NCBI GenBank assembly: GCA_013397865.1
Contig: VZTI01004546.1
Location: 98,542 to 162,541, forward strand
DNA from: Struthidea cinerea
Taxonomy: Eukaryota; Chordata; Aves; Passeriformes; Corcoracidae
Length of the DNA: 64,000 nt
Direction of reading: 5' to 3'
In this document: positions 55,134-64,000 of the stretch, piece after piece
Layout of the letters: the number at the start of each line of letters is the position of its first letter
Numbering within the stretch: position 1 is the stretch's first letter
Program-made: the position numbers and the translations under genes
Notes under the pieces: generated by a model
What the model was told of the DNA's origin: nothing
The model's database searches: none
The model's input: the letters and a program-made list of their open reading frames with translations, nothing else

Positions 55134-55356
55134 CGCGAGTGCATCTCTGTCCACGTGGGGCAGGCGGGCGTGCAGATCGGCAATGCCTGCTGGGAGCTGT
55201 ACTGCCTGGAGCACGGCATCCAGCCCGATGGCAACATGCCCAGCGACAAGACCATCGGCGGCGGGGACGACTCCTTCAACACCTTCTTCAGTGAGACCGG
55301 CGCAGGGAAGCACGTCCCGCGGGCTGTGTTTGTGGACCTTGAGCCTGCGGTCATAG
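55134..55356 (+). CDS. Alpha-tubulin coding exon 2 (residues 2-75)
   Basis: 223 nt, phase 0 to phase 1, acceptor TCCCGCAG and donor GTAATA. It encodes the N-terminal strand RECISVHVGQAGVQIGN, the acetylation loop with Lys40, and ends at EPAVI plus one base of Asp76. Entry at codon 2 is the usual alpha-tubulin arrangement. Confidence 0.96.
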
Positions 55357-58300
55357 GTAATAGTGGCCTGTGCAAGGCACTGCGGAACACTGGCACGGTT
55401 TTTGGCTAAGGGATCCATTCCTCTAGTCCTGAGAAGTGCTTTGGGGCTTTAAATTTTTACTGCATAAAGCTGCCTATATCTTCCTAGTGATGAAAAATAC
55501 TTGGCTATGTTCATTGAGACTGGCAAATGTGCACCATGGAGCTTTCAAGAATTTCAGTATTGCCTTCTGTCAGGCTGTGGAGTTAGATGGGTCTCATGAA
55601 CATGCTTCATGCTTTTGCTATGCAAGGAGCAGTTACAGCCCCTTGGAACAGTATGGCATAATGTGTGCTGCAGTCAGTAGAACCTCTTTAAGAGACACAG
55701 TATATATCATTAAGAAGATTCCTTATTGTACATGGGAATGGTTCCTGTGGTTTCCCAAAGCAATCTGTGTAAGCTGAACAGTACCTGCAGAAATGAGTCC
55801 CATTAGCTGGCCTAAATTCAGGGACTTCTGAACATGTACTTCAACTTCCTGTTGCCTTATCTTTGAGAAACAACCCACTCCTGAAAGCGAGTTCTGTTCT
55901 AAGCTTTGGCACCTCTGGCTCTTGGTGTTCAGATCCCATACATCAGCCACTGACCAGTCCTCCATCCTGGGGCACTAGATGCGCTGTCAGCTCAAAGTGA
56001 ACTTCCAGTTTCACAAGACCCTCATCCCTTGTGTCAGGAATCTTGGTTTTTCCTCTCACCAATGTGTGCCAGAAGTAATTCATCTGGAGCTGGTTTTTGG
56101 CTGTCTTGCCTCAAGTAGTGATTTGGGGCTCTTGTAGCAAAGGTCTGTGTTGCCTGTGCTCATGCAGTTGCTGTGTTTTATCTTTCTGCAATACAGAGTT
56201 GGGGAAATGTGTAAATGTGCTCAGGCTACTCCTCTGTACCCAAACCATGGCTCTCCTATAACTTCTGTTCAGTGTAACACACCAGACCCCTTTTTGTGGC
56301 TAACAGAGCAGAATGAACCTCTCAGGGGAGCAGAAGGCTGTGGGGCTGCTCAAGGGTGGGAGTGCTGGGCTATAACTTTGAAATGAGCCCAGGCACCCTT
56401 GGCCATACACTAATATTCCCAGGAGCTGTTGCAGGTCTGGCTTTGTGCTTTTTTGAGCCCCGTGGCTGTTGCCTCCTCTGCTGCTGGCCAGGTGGTGGCT
56501 CTGAGCAACCAGGAACGGCTGAGAAGTGAGATGAGGGAGCACAGGTGGCAAAACAGGGCAGAGGAGATGGTGAGTCTTGGAACAAATGCTGAAAAGTAGC
56601 GAGTGTTCCAGTGCTTGTTAGTGATGCAGGTGTAGTGTGGGGAGATGGGCAAGACTGGTAATACTCAAAGTTAGGGCTTTTTGTTAAAGTTTACGTCATG
56701 TGCCTTTCTGGGAGATAGCTGCCCTTCGGTACTCTGGCCTGGCTAATGTGAAAATTACTGCTCCAGTTTGCTGGGCAGGGCTAGCATGAGTCTCCCCATT
56801 CATATAGCAAGTCCCTATGCACTGAATTTATGAAAAACCCATCTTTGTGCATGCAGCAGCTCTGCAGCTGCCACATGTGTGCACCAGGGATTTCTGTCCT
56901 TCTTCCAGATCAGTGCTGGTCTTGCAGAAAGCAGCAGGATGACGGATATGCACCACCTCTGTGATTGTGGTGGTAAAATACCATCAAACTTTCCACCACA
57001 AAATAGGGCAGTGACATCTGGGAATTCAACATAAGTGTCTTTAACAGTCTACCCCAGCTAGACTTGAAAGGACAGTATGTCTGGGGCGAGCTTGGTTTAG
57101 CTGTGCCCTCAGCTAAGTCCTTTGTTCCAGGCACACTTTCACAGTCCAGTGACCGATCCTCTGAACTCTACAAGCTTTGTTACTTCCTGAGGACCATCCT
57201 GGCTCATGCTACCCCTGTCTGCATAGGATAAAGAACCATTTTATTTTGGTTCTATATTTTTCCCTTATTGCCTATATTTGTCCCTTGTGGCATGGTATTG
57301 CAGGAAGTCTTAGACACATGGGTATTTGAGATGGTAAAGTTTTCCAAATTGCTTTTATTTTGATGCAGTCTTAGAAGTACTTTAGAATATTGGATTGCAG
57401 ACTGCAGTGGGAGCTGCTCAGCCTAAACTGGTTTGAATAGTAACTATATTTTTACATCTTAAACTTTACTTATCTTTGTCTTGCTTGTTCTATTTCAGAT
57501 TAATGAATACATGCAAACAGGCAACTTCAGCTGTAGCTAATAAAGCTCTCTGCTGTCCACCTGATTTAAATTAAAGGATGCAATACTGCAGTAGCACACA
57601 ACTCAAGAGTGGCTTGAGCTAAACCAGAGACAAAGCTCTTCTGTGTGTCTTTGTACCTTTCTGGTAGGACAGAGCTTTAGCCTGCTGGGTGTAAGTGCAT
57701 ACTTCTGGGAACTAGTGGCTCTAAATCAGCCTCCAAGTGTGTAACTGCTGGGGGATGCTGTGTGTGCATCTGTACAGTTGCTTTAGCACAGCTGTGTGTG
57801 CTGCAGCTTACAGCCCAGGCTTTAAATAATTGCAGAACTCTCCAAGAGCATATCCTGTTCCTTTTGAACCCTCCTCTACCTTTGGCAAAAAATACAGCAA
57901 AGAGAAAGGGACATGCAAGCAGTGTTGGCTCTGCCTGCCCTCAGAAGCAATACGGCAGCATCCTGGAGGGATTGGGAAGTAAAGGAGAAAAGCAGCATTT
58001 CAGCTGCTGAGCTGCAAAATGGGCCTTAAGCTGTCTTAAACTGGAAGAATGGTTCTGCTGCTATAGTCCAGTTTTAAAATTGCTCTGACAGGTCCGAATT
58101 TTAAACTTTGGTGTAAAATAGAACTGTTTCCTAAGAAGTAACTTAATTTTTCTTAGTTATTCAGCATTTAGGCTGTAGGAAGTATTGTCACCTACTGATA
58201 GGTAGTTGCTTTTATCTCTAAGGGTTTAAGTATTTATTCTGGACACCCTCAGAAGTTTGAAAAAACTGGTCTATATAGAAAATTAACTTAAAAATATTTA

Positions 58301-61032
58301 TATATTATATAATAATATATATCTTGTCTCTCCCCAGATGAAGTTAGGAATGGGACATACCGGCAGCTCTTTCATCCTGAGCAACTGATATCTGGTAAAG
58401 AAGATGCTGCAAATAACTATGCTCGAGGTCACTACACAGTCGGGAAAGAGATAATCGATCTAGTTCTAGAGCGTATCAGGAAGCTGGTAAGACTTCACTG
58501 AAAGCTCTGAAACATCTGTTTTACAGGATTTGGAAATTAGGTTATCAAATGCATAGCCCTGTAAACTGTGCTTTAATGTCTTTGTGGTAGGAGAATCTAT
58601 GGACTTAGTCTGCATCTGTTTTTATTCTTAGCCGGCTGAGAATGGCTGGATTATTCCTGTCAAATATGGGTTTCAAGTGGCCCAAAATGCTGATGAGGCA
58701 CCTAAAACTTCCTATATAGTTTCATGTTCAGAAAGCCAGAACTGAGAATTATGATTTGCATGGTTCCTGCTGGAGAAGGATTGGTCTCTGGCTGTGGCTC
58801 TTTCAAGGAAGTTTAACTAGGAGCGCTTGCTTCTGTGGTTTAGACTACTGTTTGCATTTCCTGCTGCTATGACTTCTGGATTAATTTTATGGTAATAACA
58901 GAAGAAAAGGAATAAATCTCAGTAAGCTGGGATGTTTCAGCCTCCCCAGTACTTTGATCATGTGGCAGACTTATGAAGGTGGCTTAGGAGGTTGAGGTTT
59001 GCTATTTAGGGCTGCTAAGCGTGTCCATTGCCCAGTGTGTGTCACAAAGGTGGGAATTCTCATTGCACAAAACCCAGGGTATACCTCTGGTGCTTTGATA
59101 TGGAATGCTAAGTGAGTCTTAGTGAAAAGTTCACCTTTTGCAGATCACAACTGGAATTATTCTCGACACTTGATTGCCACAATCTCTAATTAAAGCAAAG
59201 ATAAGTTTGCAGCCGGCTGTACTTTGACCTGAAAAACAGGCACAATTTCTTTGTACAAGCTGTTGGAAGTCCCTGTTAATCCTGGGAACTGAGCTGAGCA
59301 TCATGTGGCACCTCTTTGTGAGGACAGGGCTGTCTAGTTTTGTCTTCTGGGAAGAGTGAACGGGACTGGCACTGTAATAGCCTGTGACAGCTCACTTCCC
59401 TGAGCAGAGATGCACACTTGGCACTCGTACAGGATTAGAACAGTAGCTCTGGGATGGGGGATTGCTCCATTTTTGTGCAGACAGAGAATGCCAGGTAAGT
59501 ATAAGGGATAGTGTGTAGGTCTTGGAATATCCCTGCTTTTCTTGTTCATTGTTAATGGCCTTGGCTGAGAATTGGGGATTGAGGGAGTTTTAAGCTAGCA
59601 ATTTGAAGTGGTCACCATCCAATGTGTCGGGGGTTTAAACCAGCCAAGAATACTGTTTTTCATGGGGCACCTCCTTGACTCTTGGTGCATAAATTCCTTA
59701 TTTCTGAAGCTTAAACAGTTTGTATGTGTCAGAATTCAGAGCTGTCTTTCTTGAGCGTGATTGGGGATTCTTAACGTACACAATGTCTTGAACACCTGTA
59801 TTTTCTCTTTCAGTCAGATCAGTGCACTGGCTTGCAGGGCTTCCTGATTTTCCACAGCTTTGGGGGAGGCACTGGGTCCGGTTTCACCTCTCTGCTGATG
59901 GAGCGCCTCTCGGTTGACTATGGGAAAAAATCCAAGCTGGAGTTTGCCATCTACCCTGCGCCTCAGGTCTCGACAGCTGTTGTGGAGCCCTACAACTCCA
60001 TCCTGACCACCCACACCACGCTGGAGCACTCTGACTGTGCCTTCATGGTTGACAATGAGGCCATTTATGACATTTGCCGTAGGAACCTGGACATTGAACG
60101 CCCCACCTACACCAACCTCAATCGCCTCATTGGTCAGATAGTGTCTTCCATTACTGCTTCCCTCAGGTTCGATGGTGCCTTAAACGTGGATCTTACTGAA
60201 TTCCAGACTAACCTGGTGCCTTACCCTCGTATCCACTTCCCGCTGGTGACGTACTCCCCGATTATTTCGGCAGAGAAGGCCTACCACGAGCAGCTCTCCG
60301 TGTCAGAGATCACCAACGCCTGCTTCGAGCCCTCCAACCAGATGGTGAAGTGTGACCCGCGGCACGGCAAGTACATGGCGTGCTGCATGCTGTACCGCGG
60401 GGACGTGGTGCCCAAGGACGTCAATGCTGCCATCGCCGCCATCAAGACCAAGCGCACCATCCAGTTTGTGGACTGGTGTCCTACTGGATTTAAGGCAAGT
60501 CTCAGTTCCAACATGATTTCTTAGACTTCTCATTCACTGTCCTGGGCTTATGGGAGTGTATTTGCTCATTGAGCTGTTCTGTAGGTACCCCGTTTTTATT
60601 CTGGGATGTGGAGATTTAGGTTCTCATGCAGAGCTGTTTTGTGATTGACACATTTTAATCAACTCCTGTTGTCTGACTTTGATTATTGTCATTGTCAAAC
60701 ACCACAAAAACTCATGGTCTCTTCTGCATCTCCTGTAGGTTGGCATCAATTACCAGCCCCCCACAGTGGTTCCTGGGGGTGACCTGGCCAAAGTCCAGCG
60801 AGCAGTCTGCATGCTGAGCAATACCACAGCCATTGCCGAGGCCTGGGCTCGCCTGGACCACAAGTTTGACCTGATGTATGCCAAACGTGCCTTTGTTCAC
60901 TGGTATGTTGGAGAAGGGATGGAGGAGGGGGAGTTCTCGGAGGCTCGGGAAGATTTGGCTGCACTTGAGAAAGATTATGAAGAAGTGGGCACAGACTCAA
61001 TGGATGGAGAAGATGAAGGTGAAGAATATTAA
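55134..61032 (+). CDS. Alpha-tubulin, codons 2-449 in four exons (start exon missing in gap)
   Basis: Alpha subunit of the tubulin dimer that polymerises into microtubules. Exons 55134-55356, 58338-58486, 59814-60494 and 60739-61032 join in frame to residues 2-449, starting RECISVHVGQ and ending GEDEGEEY. Family marks: Lys40 (acetylation site), nucleotide-binding GGGTGSG at 142-148, Glu254 that drives GTP hydrolysis on the neighbouring beta subunit, and a terminal EEY for detyrosination. Length and tail resemble TUBA1C and avian alpha-5-like chains. The extra intron after Lys352 resembles, from memory, TUBA8/TUBA3-type genes, which differ in this respect from TUBA1A-C and TUBA4A. I therefore call the family firmly but not the paralog. 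The initiator Met is expected on a separate exon lost in the 50255-50500 gap. No internal stop or frameshift. Confidence 0.95.
55357..58337. other. Alpha-tubulin intron 2, nothing recognised
   Basis: 2,981 nt of mostly unique sequence, AT-rich at its 3' end. No repeat or RNA gene recognised. Confidence 0.5.
58285..58325. repeat. AT-dinucleotide-rich tract just before exon 3
   Basis: An almost pure A/T stretch with TATATATTATATAATAATAT ends about 10 nt before the pyrimidine tract and acceptor TCCCCAG of exon 3. Confidence 0.8.
58338..58486 (+). CDS. Alpha-tubulin coding exon 3 (residues 76-125)
   Basis: 149 nt, phase 1 to phase 0, acceptor CTCCCCAG and donor GTAAGA. It encodes EVRNGTYRQLFHPEQLISGK and NNYARGHYTVGKEIIDLVLE, ending RIRKL. 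Confidence 0.97.
58487..59813. other. Alpha-tubulin intron 3, nothing recognised
   Basis: 1,327 nt with no repeat, exon or RNA gene recognised. Confidence 0.5.
59814..60494 (+). CDS. Alpha-tubulin coding exon 4 (residues 126-352)
   Basis: 681 nt, 227 whole codons, acceptor TCTTTCAG. It contains FGGGTGSGFTSLLMERLS, the YPAPQVSTAVVEPYNSIL segment and Glu254 in NVDLTEFQTN, and ends TGFK at Lys352. The intron that follows starts GCAAGT, a GC donor, with an AAG before it. Confidence 0.97.
60495..60738 (+). other. GC-AG intron in alpha-tubulin
   Basis: A 244-nt intron beginning GCAAGT and ending CTCCTGTAG. The only split that keeps the conserved FKVGINYQ sequence is Lys352 before it and Val353 after it, so the donor must be GC. 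AAG before GCAAGT is the strong context typical of functional GC donors. Confidence 0.9.
60739..61032 (+). CDS. Alpha-tubulin coding exon 5 (residues 353-449, stop)
   Basis: 294 nt ending TAA at 61030-61032. It encodes VGINYQPPTVVPGGDLAKVQ, the C-terminal helices RAFVHWYVGEGMEEGEFSEA and an acidic tail ending GEDEGEEY, which retains the terminal tyrosine. Confidence 0.97.
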   Translation, partial: VGINYQPPTVVPGGDLAKVQRAVCMLSNTTAIAEAWARLDHKFDLMYAKRAFVHWYVGEGMEEGEFSEAREDLAALEKDYEEVGTDSMDGEDEGEEY

Positions 61033-61107
61033 ATCCAACAGTGAATTGCAAGTCTTTGCCATTTTACTGCCTCTTTAGTAGCAATGTAAATCATGTCAAC
61101 TGATTGG

Positions 61108-61113
61108 AATAAA
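61108..61113 (+). terminator. Alpha-tubulin poly(A) signal
   Basis: AATAAA 76 nt after the stop codon, followed within about 25 nt by a TTTGGTAGTGT stretch that fits a downstream GU-rich element. This gives a short 3'UTR, usual for tubulin genes. Confidence 0.85.
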
Positions 61114-64000
61114 CTTCTTTAATCAAGAACTTTGGTAGTGTCCAAACACTATGTACACTCATTAACTATATGCAGTCAGCAGTCCAAGAGATGGAATTCC
61201 TGTCTGAAGAAGGTAGCTGAATAAAAGAACCATAAGTTCAGTTAGTTCTTGTCCCTAAGGCATTGCTATTTGAAGAGCTATTAGTGCCCAGAACATGGGA
61301 CTAGATTGAGCTGGAGCTTTTTCTGGGAGGTGTTAGAGTGTTTTCTGGAAGGTGTTTCTGGAAGCTGTATTTTTCCCAAGACTCTAAAGCTGGTGTCACC
61401 AGAGGCAAAAAGAACTGTGTTACCCATAGTAGGTGTGAGACCTTCAAAACTGAAGGCTGTTTGGGTTAGTTTTCCCCTATTCTTAGACTTAGTGAGGGCC
61501 GGTAACTTGGCAGATGCAGTAACCTGGATGGGGAGGGGATGCCCAGGAAGGGTGTGCCGTAGCATGATGAACCTGCCACTGTAGCAAGAACCTCAGCAGT
61601 GGTTGCCCTTGTGTTGCTGTGCCCTCCCACAGAAGGAACTGGAGTCCCTGTCTGCAGCTCTCTAGAGTCAGACTTTGCCAGATGCTGTCTGGAGGAAAAT
61701 CTCTGTGTTAACTGGCTGTGGTTAAACACCTTACTTTTCCCTAAAACTAAGTCTTTTGCAGAAGTGGTTATTCCATGGGTTCAGATATAAACACTGCCAT
61801 CCTTCTGTGTAAGCTGATGGAACAGGAGAGGATTTGGCTAATCAGGTTTGTCTTCAGATGTGAACAGCCTCTGTCTGAAACCTTCTGCATGGACTTGAGT
61901 GGGGGCCTGGGCATGCAGTGAACCACAAACCAAATAACTTCACTGTATTAGAAGCTGGATGACTGAGGAATCTCCCCCACAGCAATGCCAAAGGTGGAAT
62001 AGTTAAATCTTAAGATGATGGAGTACTGAATGTGATTACAGGATACCAAAGTCTGACTCCAAGATGAGATTTGGGCTGGAGAAGTCTCCCCGTTCCATTT
62101 CAAACTTATTCATATTCCTTCTGATTTAATAGCAGAGCGTGATTCAGGCCAAGCCTTGAAACCTGTTAGTTGCAGATGTGCACGCCTGCTTGGCAGGAGT
62201 CTCAGCTGGTGTATGCGAGATTCCTGAACTCCCTTCTGCGTGGAAGCTTCAGTGCTCAGGTAATGCTGCAGTATCTGACATCCCCTCACAAAGTGGAGCC
62301 CTTTTTCTGGTACCCGTTGACTGGACTTGTTCTAGGTGGGGGTATTGCCTGTAATTTAGAGTAACAGGCTGCTGCTATTGAGGGAAGGTCCCAGAACAAC
62401 CTGGTTTGTGAGAGCTGACCAGGAATTGCTTTGGCTCCTCTTGTCTTGGATCACTCTGTGTTTTTTCAGCCATTGTGTTGAGTCAATCTGATTTGAAGTT
62501 CTTGGAGCTGGAAGTTACCAATTTTACAAAGATGGGGAAGAACAGTCTTAGTGCTTTATCACCTTGATGGTTCTCAGACAGTCAGCCCTACTGTTGCGCA
62601 GGATGTGTGGCAATCACACCTCCTGCCATTCAGCACAGCTAAGTGTGGCCAGTGTTTCAGTGAGTTTCTCATTTGTTTTTCCTTGTGGTTTTATGTTCCA
62701 GGGTAGACATAACTGTCAAGAGTTTGAAGTCCTGTTGATTAACATTTTCCTGCTTACTGGTTGATTAAGCAAATATGTTTGGTAGGACCCAGGGACAGAC
62801 ACACTCCTTCCATATTGGCAAGCATTCAGGTTTTATGGGATGGCAGTGCCCAGAGAGGAATGTACAAAGGGCTGTTTGATGCCATGCGGGTGTCTTCACC
62901 CTGAAGATCCTGTATTGCCAGCAGATCATGGAGAGTGCTCTGTACCACAAGGGCAGCACCATGATTTCCTTTGGAAGTGAATTGTGTTGGGGTTGTGGGT
63001 TTCTGAACTGGCCTTCAATGGGATCTTTTAGCAGTGATTTGGCTCTTCTGTGAGGAATTTGGTTTCATTGAAGCCTGGCCTACTCTGTCTCCTGCAAATA
63101 GTGTCTGGTTTTTACTGCATTGGTGGATTACTCGTATTTAGGCCACTTCCTCTGTGGTGGGCATTGGCTCATGGTGTGTCTGTTTTATCCAGGTTTGTAC
63201 AGTGATGCAGCTGTGCAGGGCACAGCGCTCAGCAGCCGTGTAAAAGCCTCGTGCATATGGAATGCTGAGCTCTGAGAACCTGGGAATCTCATTCCGTGTA
63301 GGCATTAGATGAGAAGCATTATGCCTTTAATTTTTAAAAGTAACATGTAATGCTACTTAGAGAAGATGTAATCTGCAACATGACTGGTGGAAGGTTTCAC
63401 AAGAGATACTGTCACCTGATAGCCATGGGACTGATGCTGAAAACACATTATACATTTTCAGCCTACATCATACTTGAAACTTCATTATATTAGTATTAAG
63501 AAACTGTTGCTTTAGCTAGTGGGCAGCTGCTCTCAGTGTAGGCATGTGCATGCTGAGCTAAGATAAGATACGGTTTTTCTCAGATACGAAGCCAAGATAA
63601 TTACAGCAGGAAAATCCTGCTAAAACTGCTCTTGCTTCAGTGAGCTGCAGAAATCCTTAAACATGTTCTAATTGCTGACTCTATGGTTGAAGTAACAAAT
63701 GTGTGGTTCATCCGTTTTCTGAAATGTAGAGGAGATCTTGCACTGAATTAAAATTTGAGTGTAAGAGTGTGACCTGAAACCTGCAGAGGTTGATGTTAGC
63801 TGTCACTTTAAGGAGATTGCTTGCTTTGCATTCTGAAAGCCTTTCTCTAATTCTATACTTTAAATGTTGTTTTCTTTGATAAGAAATGTCCATACTTGTG
63901 CTTTGCACAGTCATGTGCCTGTTTGCACTGGCAGAAGTGGTAACTAAATATATCTTTACCTGTGTGGTGATACAGCTTTCTCCAGTATTGAGATTGGCAA
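61114..64000. other. Region downstream of alpha-tubulin, no gene recognised
   Basis: No protein family, RNA gene or clear transposon is recognised. A stretch near 62890-62975 reads like protein for about 25 codons but is closed by stops in every continuous frame (see rejected items). Confidence 0.5.

Noticed and set aside
62890..62975. Short protein-like stretch downstream of alpha-tubulin
   Set aside because: About 25 codons read plausibly in one plus-strand frame, but a stop closes the frame upstream, no splice sites fit, and no family is recognised. A decayed pseudogene is possible but unsupported.
1..64000. tRNA, rRNA, CRISPR arrays, bacterial operons or defence systems
   Set aside because: No tRNA-like TTCGA arm context, spaced direct-repeat array, Shine-Dalgarno operon layout or phage gene was found. 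The content is vertebrate throughout.

Overview
This is eukaryotic nuclear DNA, almost certainly from a bird and probably a songbird. The grounds are vertebrate split genes with GT-AG introns, about fifteen 5'-truncated CR1 LINE copies (the dominant avian retrotransposon), avian ERVL-type LTRs, GC-rich CpG-island promoters, and assembly gaps inside two of those islands. No bacterial, phage or CRISPR-type system is present. I did not find a convincing new biological system; the best leads are regulatory or structural features of three ordinary genes.

Layout, all genes on the + strand. 1-3449: intergenic, possibly holding the last bases of an upstream transcript, plus CR1. 3450-28787: KLHL12, with a CpG-island promoter (103-nt gap inside), 11 coding exons I could join without a frame break into a 565-residue BTB-BACK-Kelch protein, and a 3'UTR of about 1.4 kb. 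28788-32879: intergenic, CR1-rich. 32880-34300: RABIF (MSS4), two coding exons split by only 66 nt. 34301-49620: about 15 kb with no recognisable gene, containing two degraded LTRs and three CR1 copies. 49621-61113: an alpha-tubulin gene with a 21-bp GC-rich minisatellite, three CCAAT boxes, a TATA box, a 246-nt gap that probably hides the ATG-only first exon, and four further coding exons (codons 2-449). 61114-64000: no gene recognised.

KLHL12 and RABIF act in membrane traffic: KLHL12 is a CUL3 substrate adaptor that enlarges COPII coats through SEC31, and RABIF stabilises exocytic Rab GTPases. Their adjacency and shared orientation match the human 1q32 order ADIPOR1-KLHL12-RABIF-KDM5B. KDM5B is not seen within 30 kb after RABIF; an alpha-tubulin gene lies there instead. 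Exon ends were set by splice consensus, reading-frame continuity and recalled family sequence, not by alignment. CR1 ends are approximate.
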